Source: an uncultured Eggerthellaceae bacterium
Lineage (GTDB): Bacteria > Actinomycetota > Coriobacteriia > Coriobacteriales > Eggerthellaceae
DNA: 29,737 bases
Direction of reading: 5' to 3'
Assembly: GCA_934630485.1 (NCBI GenBank)
Contig: CAKTWD010000008.1
Span: 1 to 29,737 of the forward strand
Part shown: positions 16,414 through 23,995 of the stretch, piece by piece
Position numbering within the stretch: the stretch's first letter is position 1
How the letters are laid out: every line of letters starts with the position of its first letter
Program-made: the position numbers and the translations under genes
Notes under the pieces: model-generated
What the model was told of the DNA's origin: nothing
Seen by the model: only the letters and a program-made list of their open reading frames with translations
Databases searched by the model: none

Positions 16414-16920
16414 TCATCGACGCGCAAGCTGCGCGGTTAAGCCATCGTGCGTGGTGAAGCATATCGCTGCGGCAAGGGCATCGGCCGCATGGTCGGGATG
16501 GGGCTCCTTATCTAATGAGAGGAGCTGTTTGACCATGTAGGTGACCTGGTCTTTATCGGCCGTACCCGTTCCCACTACCGCCAGTTTGATCTGGCGAGGG
16601 GAAAACTCGCCCACTTCAAGACCGCCCTGAGAGCAAGCGACCAAGGCCGCACCTCGAGCTTGGCCCGTTGCGAACGCAGCGGTGATGTTCTGACCGAACC
16701 AAACCGTTTCGATGCCGCAACATTGCGGATTAAAGCGATCGATGACGGCGGACATTTGCTCGTGTATCTTGCCAAGACGGTGCACAAGCGGCCATGAGGC
16801 AAGCGTGCTAATGCAGCCGTAAGCCTCGCAGGCAAGCCTTGACCCCGACTGCCTGACGATTCCCCAGCCTGTGTTCGCAAGCCCGGGATCGATGCCCAGT
16901 ATGACCCGTTCGACCGTCAT
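16414..16920 (-). CDS. ruvC: Holliday junction resolvase RuvC
   Basis: Endonuclease that cuts Holliday junctions symmetrically, working with RuvAB. 168 residues. The catalytic acidic set is visible: Asp11 in LGIDPGLANTGWG, Glu71 in GIETVWFGQN, and His144 with Asp147 in HAADALA (the His variant also known from Thermus RuvC). ATG 16920 follows AAGGGGAGG with ideal spacing; upstream in-frame codons would lie in the promoter. First gene of ruvC-ruvA-ruvB-DUF6483. Confidence 0.97.
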   Translation of the reverse strand: MTVERVILGIDPGLANTGWGIVRQSGSRLACEAYGCISTLASWPLVHRLGKIHEQMSAVIDRFNPQCCGIETVWFGQNITAAFATGQARGAALVACSQGGLEVGEFSPRQIKLAVVGTGTADKDQVTYMVKQLLSLDKEPHPDHAADALAAAICFTTHDGLTAQLARR

Positions 16921-16947
16921 GCCTCCCCTTGTGTTGCCGTTTTTGCA

Positions 16948-16976
16948 ATTATAGAACATTTGTTTGTGTTTCTCAA
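16948..16976 (-). promoter_or_regulatory. Near-consensus sigma-70-type promoter of ruvCAB
   Basis: On the minus strand TTGAGA (16976-16971), a 17-base spacer, TATAAT (16953-16948). The -10 is perfect and the -35 matches 5 of 6. The start would fall about 20 bases before the ruvC ATG. The -35 overlaps the outer arm of the yebC terminator region. Confidence 0.85.
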
Positions 16977-17030
16977 ACAGAAACACCCGCCGCCCAAAAG
17001 AAAGGCGACGGGTGTTGGATTCCTGTTTGA
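16973..17030 (-). terminator. Terminator after yebC
   Basis: An outer arm pair TCAAACAG (16973-16980) and CTGTTTGA (17023-17030) encloses an inner stem of 13 bp with one mismatch (16982-16994 with 17004-17016). On the minus strand TCTGTTTG follows the inner stem. Confidence 0.75.
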
Positions 17031-17040
17031 AAGCGGAAGG

Positions 17041-17844
17041 TTACTCGGCGTCGAGAGCCTCTGCGATCTCGTCGGTGATATCCATTGCGTGGTAAACGTT
17101 CTGAAGATCCTCAAGCTCTTCCAACTTGTCGATAAGGCGCATGACCTTCTGAGCATCGGAAACGGAAACCGTCGCAGGGGTGTTCGGGATCATGGTGAGT
17201 TCGGCGCCCTTGGTCTGGATGTCCTGAGCCTCGATAGCCTTCTTAACAGCCATGAGGTCGGTAGCGCCGGTGTAGACGATCCACTCGTCGCCGGTGTCCT
17301 CGTAATCATCGCCGCCAGCCTCGGCAACGGCCATCATGAACTCGTCCTCGTCGGCAGCTGCGCCGTTCGGGGCAACAGGGTTCTTCTTGTCGCCGGTCTC
17401 AACCTCTTTCGGGACCATGATCTGGCCCTTGCGGTCGAACTGGAACGAAACCGAGCCGGAGGTGCCCAGGTTGCCGCCATGATGAGCAAAAGCGGCGCGG
17501 ACATCGGCAGCAGTGCGGTTACGGTTGTCGGTAAGAGCCTCGCAGAAGATAGCGACGCCAGCGGGACCGTAACCCTCGTACGTCACGGTTTCGTAGTTGG
17601 CAGCATCCTTACCGGAGCCGAACGCCTTGTCGATAGCGGTCTTGATCTTGTCCTTGGGCAGCGAGTAGCCCTTGGCCTTCTCGATTGCGGCGGCGAGAGA
17701 CGCGTTGTTGTCAGGGTTGGGGTCGCCACCCTCCTTGGCTGCAACGGTGATGTTACGGGCGAGCTTAGAGAACAAAGCCGAACGCTTAGCGTCCTGAGCG
17801 GCCTTGCGATGTTTGGTGGTAGCCCACTTTGAATGACCTGACAT
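17041..17844 (-). CDS. yebC: YebC/PmpR family regulator (TACO1-like)
   Basis: Cytoplasmic protein of the YebC/PmpR/TACO1 family. Members have been described both as transcription regulators and as factors that help ribosomes on difficult (for example polyproline) stretches; which applies here cannot be told from sequence. 267 residues, slightly over the usual 240-250. The start MSGHSKWATTKHRKAAQDAKR is highly characteristic, followed by LARNITVAAKEGG, PDNNASLAAAIEKAK, YEGYGPAGVA and NLGTSGSVSFQFDRKG. ATG 17844 follows GGAAGGA. It is a single-gene unit with its own promoter and terminator. Confidence 0.96.
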   Translation of the reverse strand: MSGHSKWATTKHRKAAQDAKRSALFSKLARNITVAAKEGGDPNPDNNASLAAAIEKAKGYSLPKDKIKTAIDKAFGSGKDAANYETVTYEGYGPAGVAIFCEALTDNRNRTAADVRAAFAHHGGNLGTSGSVSFQFDRKGQIMVPKEVETGDKKNPVAPNGAAADEDEFMMAVAEAGGDDYEDTGDEWIVYTGATDLMAVKKAIEAQDIQTKGAELTMIPNTPATVSVSDAQKVMRLIDKLEELEDLQNVYHAMDITDEIAEALDAE

Positions 17845-17879
17845 GCGGTTCCTTCCAATAGCGCAATAAACAGCGATAG

Positions 17880-17888
17880 ATTTTAGCA
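17880..17888 (-). promoter_or_regulatory. Extended -10 promoter of yebC
   Basis: On the minus strand TGCTAAAAT: -10 TAAAAT (5 of 6) with the TG extension one base upstream. No good -35 is present, as allowed for extended -10 promoters. It lies 36 bases before the yebC ATG and downstream of the previous terminator. Confidence 0.5.
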
Positions 17889-17926
17889 CACAAGGAACAC
17901 AAGGCGAGATCTACTACAGGAACTGC

Positions 17927-17963
17927 AAAAAGGCGCAACCCCGTCCTTGTCGAGGCTGCGCCT
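17927..17963 (-). terminator. Terminator after SPFH gene
   Basis: On the minus strand AGGCGCAGCC (17963-17954) pairs with GGTTGCGCCT (17940-17931) with one mismatch (G-T), followed by TTTT then GC. It lies about 60 bases past the SPFH stop. Confidence 0.8.
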
Positions 17964-18023
17964 GAACGAACCTAGGTCCTTGGCCGCAAGCGCGCGTATT
18001 CCGTTGGATAGCTAGGCGAAACG

Positions 18024-18878
18024 CTACTCTTGTGTCAAAGCGACGCCCTCCGCACCCTGGGCAGCTTGAGCGGCAAGGAGATCGGGGAGGATCGAGGACT
18101 TGCCCCCGAAATTGGACGGAAGAACGACCGTCGAAGACCTGCCCGACTCGGCGAAAGACCCCATCATCTCGACCCACTGGGTGTAGGCGAAAAGATCGTT
18201 GGCCTCCTGTGCGGAAACGCCCGAGGACTTGATGGTGTCAAGCGACGCAGCAATGCCGTCGGCAATGGCCTTACGCTGGTTGGCAATACCAATGCCCGTT
18301 TGCTCCATAGCCTCAGCCTGGGCCCTTGCGGCGACGACGGTCTTGGTGCGCTCGGCCTCGGCAAGCGCCTTGGCAACCTCTTGATCGCGCTGAGCGGAGT
18401 TGATGGCGTTCATAGAGCGCTCAACGTCCTTGGACAACTCGATATTGGTGATAAGCGTCGTGATGATGTCGTAGCCGTAGCCCGCCATGAGCTCGGTGAC
18501 GGAATCCTTCACGTTCTGGGCGATGAGGTCCTTGTTGTCGAACACTTCGTCAAGCGTGTAGCCGGGGATCGCGGAGCGCGGCGCATCGGCGATATAGCTT
18601 TCCGTCTGATCGATGGGGTTGCTCAGGATGTAGTAGCTACGGTAGACGCCCGACTGCGCAACCGACTGAGCCGGCATCTGATCGACGCGGAACTGAACCG
18701 AAACGGCCGTGCCGATGGTCACGTTATCCTTCGTCTTGCCGTTAAGCAAGTAGCGGGCTTCCTGCGTGCGCAGATTGATGTTGGCGGCGCGGCGCTCGAT
18801 GAACGGGATCAAGAAATGGAGGCCGGGGTTCACGATGCGGTTGAACTTGCCAAGGCGCCTCAATCGCGCTCGGGCCAT
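18024..18878 (-). pseudogene. SPFH/stomatin (band 7) protein, probably N-terminally truncated
   Basis: 284 residues of an SPFH (stomatin/HflK-like) scaffold. The band-7 domain enters abruptly at RRLGKFNRIVNPGLHFLIPF, then LRTQEARYLL, KDNVTIGTAVSVQFRV, SAIPGYTLDEVF and GYDIITTLITNIELS. It continues into the coiled-coil AERTKTVVAARAQAEAMEQ and the C-terminal YTQWVEMM. Intact members carry an N-terminal membrane helix plus about 20 more residues before this point (VVxRLGKF); here they are absent. The ATG at 18878 lies inside the end of the carbonic-anhydrase gene (19-base overlap), has no ribosome binding site, and an in-frame TGA lies a few codons upstream, so no longer start exists. It is either a deletion remnant or a soluble product translated by coupling. 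The remainder is uninterrupted, so the loss may be recent. Confidence 0.75.
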
Positions 18879-19447
18879 ATGGTTGCATCAGGCGACGGGC
18901 GCAGCATCACCCCGTCATCAACCATCGCCGAGCCCACTTCGCAGTACCAATCGCTCGCTCTTGTGATCATCGTCGCTATCTCGTCCTCCGAAAGCATCCG
19001 CACAACACGGGCAGGCGAGCCAAGAATCAGGCTGCCGGGTTCGAATATTTTGCCCTGAGTGACCAAAGACCCCGCGCCTATCAGGCAGTTCTCACCGATA
19101 ACGGCCCCGTCCATAACGATAGAACCCATACCCACCAGCGAGTTATCGCCGATAACACAGCCGTGGAGAACCGCTCTATGGCCCACCGTGACATGATCGC
19201 CAATGACAAGCGGGGTGTTTTCGCTCACATGGAAAACGCATCCCTCTTGAATGTTAACTTCGCGCCCGATCGAAACAGGAGCCACATCGCCGCGAATGTG
19301 CGTTCCCGAGAACACCGTGCAACGCGGGCCGATGTTGACGTCCCCCACCACCGTGCAGTGCAAAGACAGCTGCGCCGTTGGATCGATCTTCACCTTATGG
19401 AAGCCCATGGCGACTTCGCACTTCTTGCATGCACCGGATTCCGACAT
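18860..19447 (-). CDS. Gamma-class carbonic anhydrase-like left-handed beta-helix protein
   Basis: 195 residues with the hexapeptide-repeat beta-helix of the gamma-carbonic anhydrase/PaaY/YrdA group. Visible: TVVGDVNIGPRCTVFSGTHI, RGDVAPVSIGREVNIQEGCV, then the metal-binding pattern GDHVTVGHRAVLHGC with two histidines, VGMGSIVMDGAVIGEN, GSLVTQGKIFEPGSLILGSPA and RMLSEDEI. Carbonic anhydrase activity is plausible but many relatives have other or no known activity. The first residues contain a C-x2-C (CKKC), not standard for the family. ATG 19447 follows AGGAAGGGGAG. The C-terminal 30 residues (from EVGSAMVDDG) are longer than in most relatives and end at the junction with the truncated SPFH gene. 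Confidence 0.85.
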   Translation of the reverse strand: MSESGACKKCEVAMGFHKVKIDPTAQLSLHCTVVGDVNIGPRCTVFSGTHIRGDVAPVSIGREVNIQEGCVFHVSENTPLVIGDHVTVGHRAVLHGCVIGDNSLVGMGSIVMDGAVIGENCLIGAGSLVTQGKIFEPGSLILGSPARVVRMLSEDEIATMITRASDWYCEVGSAMVDDGVMLRPSPDATIWPERD

Positions 19448-19472
19448 AGCTCCCCTTCCTTTCCTGCGCGCT

Positions 19473-19501
19473 ATACTACAGCTATCGCCCGACTGCGGCA
19501 A
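19473..19501 (-). promoter_or_regulatory. Candidate promoter of the carbonic-anhydrase-like gene
   Basis: On the minus strand TTGCCG (19501-19496), a 17-base spacer, TAGTAT (19478-19473); 4 of 6 matches each. It is about 25 bases upstream of the ATG, in the 99-base divergent gap with the glutaredoxin-like gene. Confidence 0.35.
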
Positions 19502-19546
19502 AACGCGGCCGTGGCCAAAAACTGACATCGATTTGGAGGTTGTCTC

Positions 19547-19846
19547 ATGATCAAAATCTACGGTATGCCCTCGTGCCCCGACTGCGAGTACGTCCACCAT
19601 CAGATCGAAAACCGCTCCGACGAGTTCGAGTCCATCAACATCGGCGAACATGTGAAGAACCTAAAGGAGTTCATGCATCTTCGCGACAACAACCCCGTTT
19701 TCGATGAAGCGAAGGAAAACGGTTGGTTGGGAATCCCCTGCTTCGTGAAAGAAGACGGAACGGTCACCCTTACCGCCGAAGAAGTGGGGCTGAAGTCGAA
19801 GCCCGCCGACGGCGAGGCATGCAGGCTCGACGGATCAGGCTGCTAA
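19547..19846 (+). CDS. Glutaredoxin-like thiol-disulfide protein
   Basis: A 99-residue thioredoxin-fold protein with MIKIYGMPSCPDCEYV: the CPDC redox motif at residues 10-13, after a first beta strand. GIPCFV stands where glutaredoxins have the cis-Pro TVPxxF motif, so the Pro is preserved and a Cys follows it. The last 30 residues add two more cysteines (GEAC, GSGC at the end), making five in total. The substrate is unknown; reduction of protein or glutathione-like disulfides is the family role. ATG 19547 follows GGAGG. It is divergent from the carbonic-anhydrase-like gene and followed by a good terminator. Confidence 0.85.
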   Translation: MIKIYGMPSCPDCEYVHHQIENRSDEFESINIGEHVKNLKEFMHLRDNNPVFDEAKENGWLGIPCFVKEDGTVTLTAEEVGLKSKPADGEACRLDGSGC

Positions 19847-19867
19847 ACGAATCGAACCGCGAAACGA

Positions 19868-19898
19868 AGACGGGCGCCGAAACGGCGTCCGTCTTTCT
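19868..19898 (+). terminator. Terminator after glutaredoxin-like gene
   Basis: AGACGGGCGCCG, loop AAA, CGGCGTCCGTCT, followed by TTCTTC. The stem is 12 bp with one G-T pair, 22 bases past the stop. Confidence 0.85.
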
Positions 19899-19928
19899 TC
19901 ATGCAGCAAAATGCCGTCCAAGTACGGG

Positions 19929-20019
19929 GATGCAGTCACTAGATCGGGCGCCGTGAGCAGATGCAGTCACAAGGCGAGATGCGGCTGGAAAGTTCGAATC
20001 CCGCGATCGGATGCAGCCG
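19929..20019. repeat. Short GATGC[A/G]G repeats between convergent genes
   Basis: GATGCAGTCAC occurs exactly at 19929-19939 and 19960-19970. The related GATGCGGCTG (19978-19987) and GATGCAGCCG (20010-20019) follow. The last two form inverted CGGCTG/CAGCCG arms. The whole stretch 19899-20075 has no convincing gene. Confidence 0.4.
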
Positions 20020-20075
20020 AAGGACCCGATTCCCGCAGGCACGAGCGCCCACCAGAAATATCAGATCGCATGCGC

Positions 20076-22199
20076 CTATTCGCGCGTCGGAGGAAGCTCG
20101 CCTGCAATCAGTTTCAACAAGTCGTCTTCGGAAAGAACAGGGACGCCCAGGGAAACCGCCTTGTCGTATTTGCTTCCCGCCGCCTCACCCGCAATCAGGA
20201 AGCTCGTTTTCTTCGAGATGCTGGACGAAACCTTCGCGCCGCGCGCTTTAAGCTGCGCGCTGGCCTCATCGCGCGTCATCCCGCTTTGAACCAAGGCACC
20301 AGTAAGAACGAAGGTCAGACCCTCAAGCGTCTGAGGGAGCTTCTCCCCCTCGTCGGCCGCCGCATTCTCCATAACGACACCGCGCAATGCAAGACGATCG
20401 ATGACTGCAACGTTATCGGGCGTGCGCAGGAACACGTAAATGCTGTGGGCGATCTTCGGGCCGATGCCCTCCACAGCCGCCAGAGACTCCTCACTTGCCT
20501 CGCGAAGCTCCTGCATGGACGAATAACGTGCCGCGATAGCCTCGGCCGTGGTCTTGCCCACATGGCGGATGCCGATGCCGAACAAGACACGCGCGAAGCC
20601 GCGATTCTTGCTCTCTTGGATCTGATCAACGAGTTTCTTCGCGATCGTGGATCCTAGGCGGATCGCATTGCCTTCCTTGTTGACGCGACCCATGTCGAGT
20701 AAAGAAAGCTCGACCTCGTCAAGCGTGTAATAATCCGCCACATCGGAAAGACGGCCCGACTCTACCAGCCTGCCGACGATTTCCTCGCCCATACCGTCGA
20801 TATCCATAGCGTTGCGCGATGCCCAATGGATCAAACGCTCAAGCGCCTGAGCGGGACAATCGATGGAAATACAGCGATGAGCCACCTCGCCCTCGTCGCG
20901 AATGACCGGACTTCCGCAGCTGGGGCAAACCTCGGGCATGTGCCAAATCGCTGCGTCTTTCGGACGAAGAGACAGCACGGGGCCCAGGATCTCGGGAATG
21001 ACATCGCCCGCCTTGCGCACGATGATGGTGTCGCCAATGCGCACATCCTTACGATGGACTTCGTCTTCGTTATGCAACGTGGCGCGGGCCACCGTCGAGC
21101 CCGCCACCACAACGGGGTCAAGCTCGGCAACCGGCGTAAGGGCGCCCGTACGCCCAACCTGCACGGTGATGTCACTCAGAATGGTGGTTTTCTCTTCGGG
21201 CGGGAACTTGAAGGCGATTGCCCAGCGCGGCGCGCGTGCGGTGAAACCCATGGCTTCTTGCTTGGCAAACGAGTTCACTTTCACCACAACGCCGTCGATC
21301 TCATAAGGAAGATCGGATCGCCTCTCAATGCATCGTTCGCAGAAAGAGCGCACTTCCTCGCGTGAATTCGTGCGAATGACGTCAGGGTTCACGTGAAAAC
21401 CGGCGGTGCGAAGCCACTCAAGCATCTCAAACTGACCCTCGGCGGCAATGGCACGCTCATCGGCAATAGCGTAGAGGAACGTCGACAGATCGCGTTGCCC
21501 TGTCACTGCTGCATCCTTCTGACGCAAGCTTCCCGCCGCCGCATTGCGCGGGTTGGCGAACGGCTGCTTGCCGTTTACCTCGGCCTGCCTATTAAGCGCC
21601 TGGAAGCTCGACTTCGGCATGTACACCTCACCGCGGAGTTCCAAGGACCCTTCGCGCACGACATCGGACATGCCCTGATCGCGAAGGCGTAAAGGCACGT
21701 CACGAACCGTGCGGATATTGACGGTGACATCCTCGCCTGTAGTTCCGTCGCCGCGCGTCGCGGCGCGGACAAGCCGCCCGTCCTCGTACGTCAGCGCGAT
21801 ACCCGAACCATCGATCTTCAACTCACAGGCAAGCTCGGGAAGCTCGCCGAAAAACTCGACGACGCGATCCATCCATGCATCAAGCTCTTCGAGGTTCATC
21901 GCGTTGTCCAGCGAGTACATGCGCTGCTCATGGCGTACCGGCGCGAACTGCTCGCCCACGTAACCGCCAACGCGTTGCGTTGGACTAGACGGATCGATGA
22001 ACTGCGGATGAGCCTGTTCGAGGTCGCGCAATTCGCGCATGAGGGAATCGAAGGCCGCATCCGAGATCTCGGGGGCGTCCTTCGCGTAATACAAATAGGT
22101 GTGGTGCTCGATCTCGCGGCGCAGCGCCTCGATGCGCTCCTTCGCCTGAGCTTCATCCAATACCGATTCGTCGTCGAACAGGGTCGGCGTGTCTGACAT
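20076..22199 (-). CDS. ligA: NAD-dependent DNA ligase LigA
   Basis: Seals nicks in DNA using NAD+; essential for replication and repair. 707 residues, slightly long for LigA. Domain order: Ia domain (HHTYLYYAKDAPEISDAAFD), adenylation domain with the active-site Lys in CELKIDGSG near residue 125, ATRGDGTTGEDVT, LELRGEVYMP, OB fold (KFPPEEKTTILSDITVQVGRTG), a four-Cys zinc finger (CPSCGSPV, CISIDCPAQ), helix-hairpin-helix repeats (VLFGIGIRHVGKTTAE, VEGIGPKIA) and a C-terminal BRCT domain (LTFVLTGALVQSGMTRDEA). ATG 22199 (MSDTPTLF) follows AAGGAG; upstream extension is rejected. 47 bases after nnrD, possibly cotranscribed. Confidence 0.98.
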   Translation of the reverse strand: MSDTPTLFDDESVLDEAQAKERIEALRREIEHHTYLYYAKDAPEISDAAFDSLMRELRDLEQAHPQFIDPSSPTQRVGGYVGEQFAPVRHEQRMYSLDNAMNLEELDAWMDRVVEFFGELPELACELKIDGSGIALTYEDGRLVRAATRGDGTTGEDVTVNIRTVRDVPLRLRDQGMSDVVREGSLELRGEVYMPKSSFQALNRQAEVNGKQPFANPRNAAAGSLRQKDAAVTGQRDLSTFLYAIADERAIAAEGQFEMLEWLRTAGFHVNPDVIRTNSREEVRSFCERCIERRSDLPYEIDGVVVKVNSFAKQEAMGFTARAPRWAIAFKFPPEEKTTILSDITVQVGRTGALTPVAELDPVVVAGSTVARATLHNEDEVHRKDVRIGDTIIVRKAGDVIPEILGPVLSLRPKDAAIWHMPEVCPSCGSPVIRDEGEVAHRCISIDCPAQALERLIHWASRNAMDIDGMGEEIVGRLVESGRLSDVADYYTLDEVELSLLDMGRVNKEGNAIRLGSTIAKKLVDQIQESKNRGFARVLFGIGIRHVGKTTAEAIAARYSSMQELREASEESLAAVEGIGPKIAHSIYVFLRTPDNVAVIDRLALRGVVMENAAADEGEKLPQTLEGLTFVLTGALVQSGMTRDEASAQLKARGAKVSSSISKKTSFLIAGEAAGSKYDKAVSLGVPVLSEDDLLKLIAGELPPTRE

Positions 22200-22246
22200 C
22201 TTTCGCTCCTTCAAAAATCGAAAGCGACCGAGACCGAACCAAACGG

Positions 22247-23221
22247 TTAACCAATCAGTTCGATGATCGCCTGAGGTATGCAATCGGCCACATCTTCGGC
22301 GCGCACGCCGAACGACGTGAAGCGCCTACCCGCAGCGCGGCCCGCTTTGGCATGCAAGGTTGACCCAAGAACACCAGCTTGAAGCGGCGGCACGCCCTGG
22401 GCGGCCAATGACGAGATCATACCCGCTAAAACATCACCCGTGCCAGCCTTCGCCAAATCGGGGGTTCCTTCGGTTATCGCAAACGTGCGTTCGCCGTCCG
22501 AGACAAACGTATCGGGTCCTTTAAGCACAACGGTGAAACCGTATGCGAGCGACAACATCGACGCCAGCCTAGCGGGGTTCCTGACATCAAGCGAAAACGG
22601 CTTGGCAAGGCGAGCCGCCTCCCCAAGGTGGGGCGTGACAACGGTTTCCAACCCACGCTCAAACCTGCGGCGCAGCAAACGTCGCCCCTTCTTGGTGGTC
22701 AAGGCGTCAAGCGCGCCACCATCGACAAGAACCGGGTAAGCGGCGTTCCTCAGCGCCGCGAAAACGAGTGCCTCGGACTCCGCTTCCGCCGAATCGAACC
22801 CGGGACCAATGCACAGCGCCTGCGGATGATTAGGCGTCACAACCGAAAGATCGCAGGCATCCCATCCCTTTCGGGAGGAAATCACCAGCGAAGGGCTTGC
22901 CGAGACGAGAAGGGGTTTCAACGAAGCGGGCACGACGATCTCGACGTAACCCGCGCCCATGCGCTCAGCGGCGACGGCAGACAGACATGCTGCGCCAGGA
23001 TAGCGGTTGCTGCCCGCAACAAGCGTCAGCTTCCCGCGCGTGTATTTGTTGGTGTCCGCTCGAGGAAACGGCAGGAAGGAAACCAGCTCGTCGTTCGACG
23101 CGGCGAAGATCGGCGCGCCATCGATGTTCCAACTGCTTGACCTGGCAACCGCCACTCGATCGTCGGCGCCATGCTCGGCGTCCTTTTTAGCGGCTTTCAC
23201 TTTGTTCGCGATGATACCCAT
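22247..23221 (-). CDS. nnrD: ADP/ATP-dependent NAD(P)HX dehydratase (NnrD domain only)
   Basis: Repairs hydrated NAD(P)H (NADHX, NADPHX) by nucleotide-dependent dehydration. 324 residues of ribokinase-like fold: RGKLTLVAGSNRYPGAACLSA, ALCIGPGFDS, VLVDGGALDAL, VVTPHLGEAARL, VVLKGPDTFVSD, and the diagnostic GTPDLAKAGTGDVLAGMI with the catalytic Asp region. The epimerase half (NnrE), often fused in front, is absent; instead there are about 35 residues of charged, poorly conserved N-terminus. ATG 23221 starts 7 bases after the acpS stop, so the two genes form one unit, as is common for acpS and nnr genes. Confidence 0.92.
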   Translation of the reverse strand: MGIIANKVKAAKKDAEHGADDRVAVARSSSWNIDGAPIFAASNDELVSFLPFPRADTNKYTRGKLTLVAGSNRYPGAACLSAVAAERMGAGYVEIVVPASLKPLLVSASPSLVISSRKGWDACDLSVVTPNHPQALCIGPGFDSAEAESEALVFAALRNAAYPVLVDGGALDALTTKKGRRLLRRRFERGLETVVTPHLGEAARLAKPFSLDVRNPARLASMLSLAYGFTVVLKGPDTFVSDGERTFAITEGTPDLAKAGTGDVLAGMISSLAAQGVPPLQAGVLGSTLHAKAGRAAGRRFTSFGVRAEDVADCIPQAIIELIG

Positions 23222-23228
23222 GGGAGTC

Positions 23229-23993
23229 CTAAAGATCGTCCAGCATGCTGCGAGTTTCCTTGAACTTGCGCGTCAGTTCTTCCATAGGGTCGATGCGCTC
23301 TTCGCTTGCCTTTTTCGAGCTTTCGGTGATGGCCATCGCGCAAGCAACAGCCTCGGTATGCGTGTACGAAAGAGACAAGGGGATGTCGCGCACACCGCGC
23401 TTTTTCGCGATATCCTTCGCGGCACCACGCAGCACGACGAAGGGTCGACCCTTCGCATTACGACGAACCTCGATGTCAAGCACGCCAATGCCCTCGGAAA
23501 AACCAGTGCCTAGTGCTTTGACCACCGCCTCCTTCGCAGCGAACCTCAAGGCATAGTGGGTTTCGGGCGAAGCAGACTTCTCGCAATATTCCTGTTCGTC
23601 AGCGGAAAACACCAATCGCGAGAACGAGGGCGAGCGACCAAGGATCTTGCGCATCCGCTCGATTTCGACAATATCGACGCCAAGGCCGACGTTCTCCGCA
23701 TCGAACACACGCTCATCTTGCTCAAGTTCATCAATCCCTGAAGAAAGCGCCTCCTGAGCCTCAACGCTTTCAGCGGAGTCGCCCTCGACCGCACCCGCCG
23801 ACGGCAAAGCGCCGCCCTGCGAGTCCTTGCCTCGTTCGACCAACCCATCGGACGCGAACAGACGATCGCGCGCAAAACCGAGCGTCACTTCGCCCAACGC
23901 CATATCGGCGAACTCGTCCGCTGACTTATTTGAAGCCGCTTCGTCCTTAAGATCGTCTTCGATCTCGTAATCCCACTCTTCCTCTTGGGCCAT
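23229..23993 (-). CDS. acpS: Holo-[acyl-carrier-protein] synthase with long acidic N-terminal extension
   Basis: Transfers 4'-phosphopantetheine from CoA to acyl carrier protein. The catalytic core lies at about residues 103-225: GLGVDIVEIERM with metal ligand Asp107, FSADEQEYC, HYALRFAAKEAVVKALG with Glu155, GRPFVVL and IPLSLSYTHTEAVACAMAI. AcpS is normally about 120 residues; here 254, because of about 100 N-terminal residues (30 Asp/Glu against 7 Lys/Arg) and about 25 charged C-terminal residues. ATG 23993 is supported by GGAG five bases upstream and overlaps the glmS stop region. An internal GTG just before the core has no comparable ribosome site, so the extension looks real. Order: glmS-acpS-nnrD. 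Confidence 0.92.
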   Translation of the reverse strand: MAQEEEWDYEIEDDLKDEAASNKSADEFADMALGEVTLGFARDRLFASDGLVERGKDSQGGALPSAGAVEGDSAESVEAQEALSSGIDELEQDERVFDAENVGLGVDIVEIERMRKILGRSPSFSRLVFSADEQEYCEKSASPETHYALRFAAKEAVVKALGTGFSEGIGVLDIEVRRNAKGRPFVVLRGAAKDIAKKRGVRDIPLSLSYTHTEAVACAMAITESSKKASEERIDPMEELTRKFKETRSMLDDL

Positions 23994-23995
23994 GA

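Noticed and set aside
19929..20019. Possible CRISPR array from the repeated GATGCAGTCAC
   Set aside because: Only two exact 11-base copies, others degenerate with uneven spacing, and no cas gene nearby.
19981..20045. Possible tRNA: GTTCGAATCCC and a nearby CCACCA
   Set aside because: The T-arm would need GCGGG before the loop but has GAAAG, and no anticodon or acceptor stem can be folded around it.
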